Shown here in pieces: positions 11,297-24,800 of a stretch of DNA of 64,000 nucleotides. Under the pieces are notes generated by a model that was given only the letters and a program-made list of their open reading frames with translations, did not search any database and was not told where the DNA came from. Positions within the stretch are counted from its first letter, which is position 1, and every line of letters begins with the position of its first letter. The stretch comes from Straminergon stramineum (taxonomy: Eukaryota > Streptophyta > Bryopsida > Hypnales > Calliergonaceae): assembly GCA_963920665.1 (NCBI GenBank), contig OY987266.1, positions 439,001 to 503,000 on the forward strand, written 5' to 3'. The translations under genes were made by a program, and so were the position numbers.

Positions 11297-13947
11297 ATAT
11301 GCAAGGGCAAGTCTTTGCTCGGGGCATAAATTCAATCAATTGATTTGTCCCACAAAGGTCCATGCACATGCAATCACCACTAATTACAATTGAGCATGAT
11401 CATGATTATTTAACATAGATGGTTTCTATTGGATCTTATTAGCAATCGAAAGAAGATTCCAATGTATTTTAGCATGCATTATTGGGACACAATATGAATA
11501 AGGTCTTCACATCTTAATTATCTAATCAATATCTAGATTTTGTGACACTTTTTTAATCCAAATGTTCATGTCACATACTAGACAATGTTGATTATAGTTG
11601 TATGTACCTTAGCATGTGTTTCAAAACAAATATACATATGGTTATAACTTTTTTCAAGGGAGGAATATTTTTACCAATGATATTTGTAGTGTTTCTTCAA
11701 CATAAATAGCACTACTATATAAACAATGGATAAAATACTTATTCATGAGAGCATTACTACCAGACCCAATAGGAGAAGCCCAGAAATTGGATGATAAAGG
11801 AACTTAGATATCAACTAAGGAATTAGCTAAGCAATTAGACAAGTATTCATATTTTTAGGCCAAGTACATGCCTACACAATGAACTTTGTTTTCAAGTCTC
11901 GGTACTCCTTTAGGACTAGCTTGTCAACAGGCTAAGCCATCCAATTTTCACGTTAGGTGGGGCAAGTTTCTCAAGTTAGATGCAACAAGTCATCCAACTA
12001 TCAAGATAGATGGGATGCTCTAACCATGTTTAAATTCTTTTTCTAACACATACTAATGAGACAAATTAGTGTATTAGTGGAACCTTTGCAACAACAACAA
12101 CCTCAATACATCAATCAATTTTGTACGATTGTTTCGTGATGATCCAATGTTTTTTGCTTCCACGATGATGTCCAAGGTTGAAGGGATGTGTGAAGAAGGG
12201 TTAGATTTACTTCAAGAACTTCTTGCAAAGACTTCTTTCTGCTTGTTTCACCATGGCACCCAATCTCAATCCATTACTATTGGTCCACCATGATTGTATG
12301 ACTCTCTCCCTCCATGCCTTAGACTTTAGTTTCCTTGATTCCATTTGGGGGTGACTCACTTAATCTTCCCCATAAACCCCAACCAAGAAATGTCTCCCTT
12401 GAAGGGTGGGTACATTATTTCCCATGACCACCTCTTGACAAGTGAAATCCTTATAATTGGTGATTACAAATTCTTCATTCATAATTACATATTCCATCCT
12501 TATGTGGATGGGAGTTTATATCACGCAATCTCTTCATTGTCAAGAATTCTAGAAAAAAAATACATTCTTGTCATGCTTCGTGCTCCTTGTCAATCTATTT
12601 TTTTTTCTCCAAAATTCCCTTTGCGTCAATGGTAACCTTTCAATGCAAGTCATTTGTGTGGAGGTGCTAGCTATGCTTTGGATAGGGAGATATATCATAA
12701 CTTAGTTGTGTTCTTTTTTATGTTATGTTCCAACTCTTTTGTAGTTCATTTTTGAGCAAGATCGTTTTGATGACTTTCATTGAGATTAAACCAACCTAAT
12801 TATAGATATGACCCAATTCTATTAGGAGTGAAACCACCCCAATTCTACTTTTATTCACTATGAGATGAAGTTTGAAAAGAAGGACATAGAGGTCGAAATG
12901 TGGTTGATGGATGACTTTCCAAATCAGTGTAGAAATGAAAAATGCACATATAGGTCCAAAAATCAAATGATTTTTTAATGACTATCTTGTTTATAGGTTG
13001 GGATCCTTCTAGGGTTAAAGTAAACAATAAAAACAAAATTATATCAATTATACCATATATATTGGAACAATTAAAAAATTTTACTATAAATGAGGGTTAG
13101 AATAAGAAACCTACTTTTATTATTCAATTTTTGAAACCATTTTAAAAGATGAAAATACAAATGAAATACCCATTTTATTGTGTAATTTGTATCCTAACAC
13201 GTAGAGCTTGCAATTGCAATTTAATTCTTTAAAACTTTGAAATTTCTCAAAAGTTCAAAATTGAATAGAAACAAAACTTGCCATGCTTCATTTTCTTAGT
13301 TTAAATCAAATACCCTAAATGGTCATTTTGAAAGTTACAATCAAGGTTGACCAAAGCTCATCCACTTTGGTTACAATTGCAAGCTTACATGGATGTAGCC
13401 ACCCTAAAATAATGATCTAGTTACTGCAGAAATCATCTTTTTCGGTACCATGTAAATCATTTGCTTAAAAAAATCAAAGAGCAGTCATTGGAGGTCAAAC
13501 TGCTATCCAAGACCTTGCCTTTTCACACAAAATTCCAAGGATGAATATTTGCACTTCAATTTGTCCTACATGAAATAGGATTCTGTCATCCATCAGACAC
13601 TTAGTGTCTGCAGCATCGTTACAAGGTTAACATAATTGTAGAAGAGTTTCACTTACAAAGAAAACAGTTCATCGGAACTGAAGCTTGTCAGAAATCTCTG
13701 CAAGATCGGCATCTCCCACTGCCAAGTGCCAACCCCGAAGAGAATCGTCCCCGTACTCACTGAATCCCCTCGTCTACAGAACCGAAACCCTCCAGACTAT
13801 TTAATATCTATCCCGGCGCCACTAATTGCTGTGACAGAGAAGTTAACTTAAAGCTGCAGACAGACTAACTTAAGGTACTACTTCAGTGAAAAAGAATTGA
13901 AGCTCCTCTGCAGTTAATTAAGTTAGTAAGTTATAGCTTCTATTGTA
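11297..13947. other. Intergenic, AT-rich, no gene seen
   Basis: Downstream flank of the membrane-protein gene. There are scattered frames of up to 96 codons but none with convincing composition or splice structure. Composition becomes more GC-rich after about 13680, near the 3' end of the gene. Confidence 0.55.
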
Positions 13948-15825
13948 TCACTTCTTGGAGTTGGCGTTCGCAGGTGCAGAGTGGTGGAAGACCTGCACTC
14001 GTACGCACGTCTTGCAGCACAGGAAGAAGAGGTCGGGCTTGAAATAATAGAGCACGCCCAACAAGAGCACGCCCAAGCCCACGCCTGCTGTCAATCCCAC
14101 CCCGGCACTGAACCCCACTTTGCCTGCCAGTACGGAGCTCGACTTCATGTTGCTGTTGTCCCCGAGTCCGGGAACCGAAGTTCCCGAAGGGTTCAGCAGG
14201 CTGGATGGGTTGGTGCGGGGAGACGGGTGGGCGTCGGGGTCGGTGGGGAGCGCGGGGAGATCGATAGCGGCCAGGGGAGGGGCGGTAACAGGCCCGGTAA
14301 CAGAAGGCGGAGCGGCTTCTTCGGCAACTGGAGGGGGCGCTGCAATGGCATTGAAATGATCCACGCCAGTTTCGTTAAAGTAAAGAGGATGGTGTTCGCA
14401 ATGAGACAGACTACAAAGGGTTCTTCCTTCAAAAGTAGTACCGTGCTACACGGATTTGTCCTTATAGTGCAGGTGGCACTAATTTAGCAAACTTACACTA
14501 TTTTCAATTAGTGTAATTTGAAAAATATATTACTGTGTACATTGTATTGATTTTCACAAAAAAGAAACCTTGTGGTGACACTAATTTTGAAGGTGAACCG
14601 GGTTTCTCTACTAGTGAATAGGAAAAAGCAGTGTAGTACCAGGTGTAGACTGAAAAGATCAATTGATCGTCCACGTACAGGAGGAATCTAACTGAATGTC
14701 CATCTATGGAATTTTTTAGGAATTTCGTATTCAATGTTCGGTGATGAAAGAATAGTGGACACTAGGAATGGAATTTGGACACAAAATTAAAGTACGTTTG
14801 TCCAATTTTTTTGGGCACAAAAGGACACATATTGGAGTTCTCCTGTGGTTTAGGAGCAATTCAGATCGCAGCAATTGTGGTTACAGGAGAACTCCAGTAC
14901 GCCAGTAGGGAATTACGTGCGCAGCAACTGTGATACTTAAGGTATGGGCACCCAGAATCGCCAACCATGGCATTCATTTTCAGTGACAATTCTGGGTGCA
15001 CATAAAGTACCTGCTCTAAGCTCTGGTACTCGATCAACACAAAGCTCTAATTAAGAATGGTATGTATTATATTTAGAATTCAAAGAGAGGGACTTGGCGA
15101 GGATAAAAGGCGTGAATATCCGCCACTGCTACAATGTTGATGTTTTAACCCTGGTTTTAAGTTTTTGTAGAGCGAGCTAGCTAGCTGCACAGACATTGCA
15201 AGTGTAGGAAATTGCCAAATTTCATAGAAATTACGTACCTTCATCTTCCTGGATTCGTAGGCATCGTCGGCACCAGACATTCGCGTTCTTCGATGTGTGC
15301 ATCCCGTTATCCGGACTTCGAGTCAGACCCTGTTGCAAAAGGGAATCAGAAATCTATTGCCTCAAATCAATCAAGCTCATAGTCAAGGTTGAGCTAGAAT
15401 TCCACCAGTCCTTGTGCTTCTTTGTTGAAGTGCAAGCAAGTAGTCTATCATTAGAATTAGCTAGGTTCTCTATGATTCCAATTGAACTTTGAAACTCTTG
15501 AAAGTCTATATATAACTTTGAAATTTTATGTAAGGATTATTATTGAAGCCTCAGAAAAGTATGATATGCCGATTACATGCATTACATGCTTCAATCTCTT
15601 CATTCGCTAAGTAATGCGTTGATCCAAGTTTAGTCCGTACCCTCACTCAGTCAAATGCAGGGATCATCAGAAAAAGTAAGAGTAGATTGTAGAACCGGTT
15701 ACCTTAGTCATGCTTGAAATCTCCTCGTGATGAAGCAGAGCGGCGGCCTCACTGAACCAAGCTGTAGTGATACAGAACAACTGCACATACAATAATATCC
15801 ATACAAACCGCATGTATCGAAGCAT
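13948..15825 (-). CDS. Type I membrane protein with Cys/His ectodomain and proline-rich stalk, 3 exons
   Basis: Exons 15825-15703, 15329-15239 and 14426-13948 join in phase to 230 residues. Residues 1-29 form a signal peptide (MLRYMRFVWILLYVQLFCIT core). Residues 42-92 contain VWCRRCLRIQEDEGRTLCSL and HCEHHPLYFNETG, a small region rich in Cys and His with an N-x-T site. Residues 100-170 are Pro/Ala/Ser-rich. A hydrophobic span at about 175-200 (GVGLTAGVGLGVLLLGVLYY) is followed by a short Cys/Lys tail FLCCKTCVRVQVF. The layout predicts a plasma-membrane protein with its Cys-rich head outside the cell. I do not recognise the family. The exons are much more GC-rich than the surrounding DNA. The third-exon acceptor is the weakest call. 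Confidence 0.6.
14833..14906. repeat. Inverted repeat, 14-bp arms
   Basis: TGGAGTTCTCCTGT at 14833-14846 is exactly complementary to ACAGGAGAACTCCA at 14893-14906, separated by 46 bases. It lies in intron 2 of the membrane-protein gene. It may be the terminus of a tiny MITE or a hairpin in the transcript. Confidence 0.6.
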
Positions 15826-17176
15826 GGTGCTCGCACATCACGTACTCGGCCAAGCTCTGGCTAGGTAGCTAGCGTAAGGATTCGAAGGATTTTAATATAT
15901 CACACTACCACACTCCAACCTCTTTACTACTAACACTATGAAATCAACATGATTCTAGAACAAAATCCACATAGTACTTATGCACACTTGCCCAACTAAG
16001 TACGTCGACCTAATGAAAATTTGAGGCCCCAAGTGGTGCATGAACTGGTGATCGAGGCTAGAGAGGCTTAGTAAGTTCCAATGAGTGCAGACTGATGAGA
16101 AGTGTCAATTGTGTCAATCCTTTGCCAGACTCAGAATGCAAGTCAGAAAGACATGATTTCCAAGAAGGATTAGCGAGCTAGCTGCAAATGAGCGTGGAGA
16201 AGCCTGGCTTTAAGCTAGGGGAAGGTCAGAGCGAGGGAGAGGAAGGAGTCGTCAGAGTGATATTATGGGATAAGGTGGAGGAAGTGGATCCCATTATTAA
16301 TAGCAGCTGCACCAAGGGGCGGGCGGATTAATTAATGAACTGGCATTAGCAGACGAGAGCATGACAGACAATGAGAGCTGACTAGCTGAGGGTGGGGTGG
16401 GGTTAACTTAAGTTATCTTAAGAGTACATTTGCATGGGGAATGAGAAGGATTGCACCTTGGCACCAGCTAAGATAAGCTTAGGCCGGGTTGTATGCAGGC
16501 TTGCTTCACGGGAATGGCAGGCAGGCGTACGTACTACGTAGGGGTCTTCACATGGGAGATAGGGAAAGGGGACTTCAGGAAATGCATGACCCAGGGAGGG
16601 AGGGGGGTGGGGGGTGGGTCTTGACTCTTGACTCTTGATAGGTCCCTTACCATTACAGTAATTCGCCAGAGCTCAGAATGTTATGTACGGGAGTTTACTG
16701 AGTTACATAACATTGCGAAATGCCGCTCTCTGGGGCTTCCCTTGTTGGAAGGCATCTCCCTCTAAAAGGATATCTTCTATTGCACTGTTGCTAGTATGTG
16801 AGCCTAGAATCATGAACACATGAGTATAGGAGTCTATACTCTTTACATAATAGGTGTCTATATATATTATGGAAACTTTTCATCATTAGTACTTGTGTTA
16901 TAAATACCTATATTACAGGTGTTTATATTGTAAGCACCTTCAATGGTTATAGAGTATCTATTGCTACATATGCTCAAGGCTCGTAGGCCCATATTTCCAT
17001 GCTCACATGCTGGCATTGTTGTCTTCTGCTATAACTTTCATATAATTCCCAATGCCTAAGTGTAGTTGAATCCTTCCATTCTAGAGTGCACCTCATGGGT
17101 TGTGAGAGAGTCATCCAATGAAAACATTGGAGCAATTCTAGATTCAAGGGAGCAAATGGAGCCCCACAAACATTGT
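15826..17176. other. Upstream region of the membrane-protein gene, no further gene seen
   Basis: Relatively GC-rich to about 16760, then AT-rich. It probably holds the promoter of the gene ending at 13948. No TATA box is called. It contains the G-run tract listed separately. Confidence 0.5.
16593..16618 (+). promoter_or_regulatory. G-run tract with G-quadruplex potential
   Basis: The sequence has four or more runs of at least three G separated by single bases (GGGAGGGAGGGGGGTGGGG). This satisfies the usual quadruplex pattern on the plus strand, which is the template-opposite strand of the gene at 13948-15825, about 770 bp upstream of its start. Confidence 0.5.
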
Positions 17177-18027
17177 TTAACCCATGAAGTCCCAAGAGTC
17201 CCTTTGGAGGACTCTTGAAGGTTTGAGCAAATAACTATGATATCAATTTTTGTCAAGATTTTAAAATTAAACTTTGTTTCAAGATAGGAAATTAAATTAA
17301 CTTTTTGGAAATATAATTCTTATTTCAATTAGTGCCTGGGATCAAAAGTTATGCCATTCTAAACACAAAATAGTTGAGGGCAAGTATGAAAAAAATCCAC
17401 AAAAGATTGATTTAAAAAATATACATTTCTTATAGATAGTTATATTTTTGTCTATATGGAAAGGTTTAGTTCATTCCATTTGAATAAGTGATATAAAAGT
17501 TATGAAGCTTCTTATATTGCGGGCAATCATAGCATATTCTTGAGGAAATAATATATTAAATACTTTTTTGAACTCAATTTTAAGAATTTAAAAAAAGAAA
17601 AGTTGCACATGGTTTAGTTTTCTTTCTAGAACAATCTCACCATTGGGACTAGTGTGTTTCAATTCCATCTTAGAGCTATCAACATTCTTTTTTCAACTCT
17701 CTACTCGATTATTCAACATAATTTTTTTTTTATTAATTTACAATTTGTAGAAGAAAAATTTCAATTTAAGAAGACTCAAAGCCTTATAATCTAGTAAGAC
17801 TAGGAATAAAGAAAATTTATTTTCTTTACTTTTAAACAATATATCTTGCAATCAATATGGTCAAATTTTCTAAAATTTTTTCCAAACATTCTCATATTAG
17901 TTTAGTATAAGATCCTATGCTTGGATTTGAAAATAAAACAAATGTTTAAAATTTTGTTGTCTACATTAAAAATAGCAATTTTGAATATTTTTGATAGAAA
18001 AATGGATTCAAGACTTTGGAAAGTTAA
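17177..18027. mobile_element. TTAA-flanked MITE, family A copy 2
   Basis: It starts TTAACCCATGAAGTCCCAAG. The right end on the minus strand reads TTAACTTTCCAAAGTCTTGA, a diverged form of the family terminus. Length is 851 bp. The internal stretch at 17410-17480 (TATATGGAAAGGTTTAGTTC) aligns with copies 1 and 3. It is older than copy 1 by terminal divergence. Confidence 0.6.
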
Positions 18028-21000
18028 CAATGTTTTTGTAAGAAAGAATGAAAGGAGGTCCAACCATGTAAATATGGTTGGTGTACATGAAGAGTTCATT
18101 CACCTAAGTTCCCATGCCATTGCTCCAAAGAATCAAATGAGTAATACATGGGCTACATACTTTTGCCAAAAAGGAGATTCTATCTAATTATTGTTAAATT
18201 AAGGAGTAGAAGAGAAAGAAAAGAAAAATGGTGGGGTTATAGATGAGGTATGGAAAGTAGGGATTGAGTATATGTTTTGTTTTGAATTTATTATGGAATT
18301 ATAGGAAAGTTGGTTGTAAAAGATTCTAGGTGATGTCAAGAAAAGTAGGTAGTGGTTGGTTGTATTCCAATTTTTGTTTGTACAAGAGGATATAAGTGGC
18401 AAATTTAATGGCCATGTTGTTAATGTTTGAGAGAGTAGTAATGACTATTGCATGGAGGATGTCTATGTAACTCCTAATGGGAAGTGGAGTGGGTAGCTAG
18501 TGTCTTTGGCCCTAAGAGTAAGAACAATTAGTGGTTGTATATTCCATCTTAGGAAGTGAGTGTTATATGTGAAGGATGTATATTTATAAACTTGGGTTTC
18601 AAAGTTCAGTATCTAAACTAAAAAATCCTTCATTCAAGGTGGATTGTGACATTGGCTATAAAATAATGAAACTCTTGAAATTGTGGCTAGCTATGGGCAC
18701 CCAACCTTTATAGAGTTTGTGGTGCCTATTCTATTTGTACCCGAGAGTAACATGGTGATATGCAAATGCATTGCAAAGAGCATTGTTAAGAATACATTGG
18801 ATATTGAAGTTTACATTATTTAGGGTAAACAACAAGCTATGATCCAATGGCTAAGATTTGGCAACCTTGTTTAGAATGTATGGGCATGATGAAAGTAGTA
18901 CAAGCAATTATAGACTAGTACTTATCTAATTCAATGGTGAAGTGAGCTTGTGCCATAAGGTCAGATGGCTAAATACAATTAGTGGATAATATAATTATGT
19001 AAAAAAATATAATTTCTACCCCCTTAATTCCTATAGTAAAAATTGAAGTACGTGGATGGTGGGTGAATTTTGGCAATATTTCACTACTAAAAAATACAAT
19101 GGTACACTCTAAATTGCACCCTATCTAAAACCACCATCATCACTATATGTACATCTTCAAAATCAATATGTATGTTGAAGAAAATAATGATTATAGAACA
19201 TCTACCAAAAAAACTTTGACCCTTTGTAGAAGGTATTTCAATGTTGCACTTTTGGGTGCATTGGAACTTCTTTTCACTTGCCAACAACAAAATGTGGAAA
19301 TTTGACTCGTCTAATAAAAATAACTAGCTACAACAACAACAAAATGGCAGTTTGAGAGGTACCCACCTTACATCATCAAGATAATTGAAACACTATCAAG
19401 ATAATTTGGTACCAAGCTTTGTGCCATCTCAATATTAGAATGATTGGAAAAATGACATTGAAATGACCTCTATTGTCAAAATGACATCAAAATAATCTGG
19501 CCCAACTTTTTTATGATTCTCTGCATAAAGCAGTCGGTAAGACTAAATAAATGTGTCCTACTAAGCTTAGTTAGCAACGAACACACTTATAGATGCATTC
19601 GGTCAGAGAACTTGACCAAGGTGGAGGCAAAACAATGCCAGTCTTCCTCACATAATAACTTAGTAGTTTGGCCAATATATATGAAAATAATCCTGTCGGT
19701 GCTTATAGAATGTGAACTCAAGCCAGGTTGAAGAATTTTTATAATTTTGGACAAAATTCAATTGCATCAGGTGCACACATTTTGGGAATTGGAGATTATT
19801 AGGGGAATGCAGTGTTTTTGCAATTTCTAAGATTTTCATAGATACATTGTGTTTGCAAGAGCATTTTGAGGTTAATCAAAAAGTCCCTTTCAACTCAAGT
19901 CCATTTGATCAATCTCCAAAAAATTATTTAAAAGATACCCGTATGCCATCCCAAACATAAAAATAGATCTAGAATTTTACAAAACATACATGATAAAGAT
20001 TGCATCTTCACATGAATAACCAGAGATTGGTTTATTTAATCATTCTTCTATTTCAGTACAATTCTTATTGATTTTTTGCATATTATCAATAGGGAGCTAG
20101 CAAACAAACATGTCCCCAAACATAGATTTCATGAAAACAAGGTAACTACACCTTGTTGCATTAAAAATAAGCAATCGAGTACTACTCTTATTATCAAATT
20201 ACCTAATCTTTTTTTTGGATCTTGTTGGAAGTCAAAAGAAGGTGATTGCAAGAAATAACTATTGATTTTGTGGCATTTTCACAATACTTAATCTTAGTTT
20301 TTTAGAGTACCTTAAAATTAGATTTTTTTTAAATATGTAAAAATATAGACAATGTATACACCTTTAAGAAGATTGTAGCCCAAGAAGATAAAATATATAA
20401 GTTTTTTCTTAGTAGGAGAATTGAAAAAGTGCAAAATCTTAAAAAAATAGATGCCATGATGTTTTAATTTTAAAAAAAAATAGGAAGTTAAAAAAAGAGT
20501 GAATTTGTAACTCTATGGAAATGATCATTTACCAAGAGAACCATCAAAATAATATTTTATATGTTTCAAGATGCAAGCAGAAAGAAGCTAATTTTGTGAA
20601 CTTCCATATAAGTGAACATACAATTAATTATTTTTAGAATTCCTTTGAACAATAGCTACAATCTATTAGAAGACCTTTCCTTTCAAATGTTAGATCCAAA
20701 TTGTTTTTTGGGGGGTACTAAATAGTATTACACCTCCCCCAATTGGCAAGTGTGACAAAAATTGGGGGAGATTTTTGGACAATAAAATACTTTTGCAATT
20801 TAAAAATTAATTAATTAAGGTGAGTAATGGTCATGTATACCTTACCCATGAATGTTAAGTTATTTGGAGCCAAAACACAAAAGTATGGCCAAAAAACAAA
20901 TCATCCAAAAGTGATAGAAAATAGTACAAGTGTTTCTTGCAATCACCCAAGAGCATTCTTTTTTGAATCTTATTGAATTCCCTTATGTATTTTTTGGACT

Positions 21001-21875
21001 CCATATGAATAAAGTATAAATTTTCAACGAACTAAAAATAGGCGATTGTATCCAAAAGCAACCCTAATCTTGGGTGAATAGAGGCAATATATTTTATGGA
21101 AAAATTTGTAGGGTCCAGGTTAAAAAGGGGTCACAATTAGGTATAGTAACCTGAAACAAATATTAGTTAGAATATTAGTCATGGATTTGAACTCTTTAAG
21201 TGCAACAGAGGATTTGTAGTATAAAATATGATGGGATTCTTCTTGAAGTATCAATTCACATGTTTCAATGCAAGTTACAATGGACACTGCTAATTTAACA
21301 AGTTACACCAATCTGTATGACATAACAGGTGACCAAAATTGCTCACGCAAAATAGAACCTTGTGCTTCCATATATATCTATGTACCAATTGAAACAAGTA
21401 TAGAATTTCCAAAAAAGGCCGTAGGACAAGTTTTCTTTTGATAAGTGCTCAACACCATATTTTAACATTCTTAAAGATGTAAGGATGGAGAAAATAGTAG
21501 AGGATGGCGGAACAAGCAAATCAATATTAGGAAAATGACACAAATTCTGACAATTTCCCCAAATAACAAACTACCTGACCAATGATGAATAATGCGTCAA
21601 CAAGAGCCTGTTCGGTGATCACAAAATGAATGGTTGAATGAGTTGAAACCTAATAATTCAGTCCCATGAAATCCATTTCGAGAAATCTAAATAGAACAAC
21701 TTGGCATTCAGCAACCTTATGATAAATCTGCTTTCTGCCTTGTGATCGAGGACTAGAGCCCGTACATGTTCTTTACTTGCTGGATCGTAAATTTTGAACA
21801 GTCACGTGCTTACTAACGTGCTAAGCCAAAAGTGCATATTCATCATCTCTGATGGAATACCTGATGGAATACCTG
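18028..21875. other. Intergenic, AT-rich, repeat fragments only
   Basis: Contains pieces of dispersed repeats: 19090-19330 resembles 41380-41600 and, inverted, 32555-32620; 20940-21075 resembles 51280-51420. No gene was supported. This is the downstream flank of the acetolactate-synthase gene. Confidence 0.5.
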
Positions 21876-24800
21876 TCAGTCGCCCAAACTGCAGGATGTA
21901 GCCACCGGAGTTGCACTTGCCAGAGCTTTTGAAATTTCCTGTCGAAAAACAATTCATCGTACAAAATACGTAAGAATGAATACACCTCCATCATGGTTAT
22001 CAACAAAATGCCAAGCCCAGTGTTCAAGGCAACCCTACGTGTCACTGTCTCATTTAATTGCTTACTAGACGAGGATTACAACACATAATCCTTCTCCTCA
22101 TTCTAAGCCCTCTTATCAACCAAAAGGTAAAGATCTGGAAATTAAGTAGAACAACTTGTCATTTTTCCAATAATGCTCTAATGCATCTCGGTTCTTGAGC
22201 ATTATCTAGTCTGTAACAGTGAAACGCAAACCACGCTTGGAAGGATGTAAACTGTTGCTCAAGTCTCACCGTAGCAGCTGCTGGTTCCGATTTGCGTCTC
22301 TGGAACATGCCTGGCAGTTCATGATCCAATATTTCATTGGCCCAAGTGTAGTCGACAGGAACCTGGAGAATTACCAAGTATCACTATATTGCTTCTGTAA
22401 GCACAGTTACTCCAAAATATTGAAATTGGAATTTGCCAACATGAATCTTTTCACCTTGAGAAACGCAAGAAAAATTTGTGAAAACACAGTTAGGAATAAG
22501 TAAGGATATCCTAACATCTTTAATCGCCTAATGGATGTCCATGAACGTAAATGCAGAAAACGAGACCGTCTGCATTACTTCGAATTAGAACCCAAATACC
22601 CAGATTGAAGAGACAAGGGTAATTACAATTAAATTTTATAGACAGTTTCGTTTATTCTAAAATGAACAATGATGAGAGGTTACAGACCACCCGCATAACC
22701 CAGTATTCTCCTCAAATCTGGTCAGAAGAGAAATCGCATCTTTACCTCAACAAGCTTTACTCCAATTGGACTGTGAAAGAGGCACTCGTGAAGAATATCT
22801 GAAAACTCATCAGCACTTGTTACTCGATAACCCTTGACACCATAGCTGCCACAGCGCAACAGAGATTAATCATCTCCTGAATAAATATTTCATATGCACT
22901 CAACCACAGCAACAAGAGTTCCTCCAACAAAGACGATATTTCTCAAGTGAAGTTATTGAATGAAGGTATTATAAGAGAATTTACAAGTTTTTGCATCGAA
23001 ATCGAATGTGCTCAACTTCATTAATTATCAAAATACAGTCCAAAACACTCACCTGCATGCATATGCAACAAAGTTCGGATTTCCTACATTCAAACCAAAC
23101 CTGCACGATACCAGAGTGAGCCCACGAACCGAAGTTTGAATCTTCTGTACATTCAAAAAATCTATCACTATAGCTCTTAAACGCCACTGTATTTGCGGAG
23201 AGTGAACATCACATAGAATTAAATTTACATTAATTTCATGCAAATCAGGGGATGGAGGCAGTGATAATTGAACGCGGGTTGGATGTTGTGCGCACTTTTC
23301 AAAGCCGGCGAGATTTTGTTTCCATTTGATCATGCCAAATGCATTGTCATTTAGAACCAAGATTGTCAGGTTCAGTTTCAAACGTACAGCTGTTTCCAGC
23401 TCCTGACAAGACACACGGGCATGTGAAACACTCAGTAAAGGACTTCAAAGATTTTCAACTGAATATTGCGTTGCGCAAGGACCAGGAAAAATAGCAAAAG
23501 CTGTTTTTTTAACATTCTATAGTCCATTTTAAAAAGAAGAAGAAAGAAACCGAGTGTTTTAAGAGGAGTAAAAATACAAGTTTAAAATGGGTCCAACTTT
23601 TGGAACGAAACGGGGGAAAGGGAGGGAAGGAGAGAGTTTCCAGCTAGCCGAAAGCGAGGAGTCACTACAGAAAACTGAGTTTCTGCACCAGGTAGAGGAG
23701 AAATCCTCCTGAAGTTTCACCTGTCTCTCCTTACCCCACATGTGGAAGATTTTAGCAAAAACTATCTCGCAGCATTCCAGAGAAAGTCTACTGACACCTC
23801 CCAAGCATTCAGAAAAAACAGCGTTTCATTTTAGAGTATAACAGCTGTTGCATCAATTAATAACAGACCGCAAGATAACCCTTATTTTAAATGAATCACA
23901 AATGTGATCTTACTTGTGAGTTCATCATAAAGCCTCCGTCACCACAAACAGCAATAACCTTCTTCTCTGGGTTTATAATTGCTGCTGCAATGGCTGATGG
24001 TAGTCCTGCACCCATGCTTGCTAGTGCGTTGTCTAACAGCAACGTGTTCGGCTCATACGCCTGCACTTACAACAATGCCCAGAATCGGAATCGACATGTA
24101 TTTCAAAATTTCAATCATTGCCAATATAAAAAAAATTAATGTCGCCCTTTACATTATTATTCAGCAAAGAAAATTAGACTTTGTAGGCATGCTTTCAACA
24201 CAGGTAGGGCATCTAGCAATGTACTCCGTAATAAGATAGTGAACACAAACATGCTTGACAAGCACCAAGCCAGTTTAAATCATCATACTCCTCCATGATT
24301 AGTGAAGACGAAAAGGATTGTGAGTCGAGAATAATCACTACCTTGTAACACCTAGCAAACCAAATCTTGTACATACCTGGCCAAATTTTAATAATCGGGA
24401 TCATTAATAACTCTTGGCATCATAATAACGTATCTTGCAAACTTGAAACGTATTACTAATCAATAATAACTACACATGTTTAGAAGGCTTAGAATTTTAA
24501 CAACCTCAATCTCCTAACCATATCCTTTCACCTACCATTGTCCAAGCACACAATGCCATCTCGGGGGACTTGTTTCCTGCAACACGAAGATGCCATCAGA
24601 TTTCACAGGTGATCAGATATTCTTAATGTTCTCAGCCAATCTACGAGCCGTAGATATCTTCCTTCAATGCTCAACTCTGAAGATATACACATGATGCTAC
24701 TCAAAAACGAGGGCAGGATTAAAATGCTCACATGATCTCGCAATTCTTCTATGAACTTACCGCAAATCTGCAATTACTCGTTGCGGTACAAGAGGGAAGC

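Noticed and set aside
14478..14620. CACTAATTT ... CTAGTG as another CACTA element
   Set aside because: The inverted pairing is weak and no 3-bp duplication was found.
22159..22269. Read-through extension of acetolactate-synthase exon 16 to a stop at 22159
   Set aside because: Would add 37 residues unlike any member of the family; a GTGAGA donor at 22269 and an in-phase last exon at 21938-21876 fit the usual length better. It remains possible as an alternative end.
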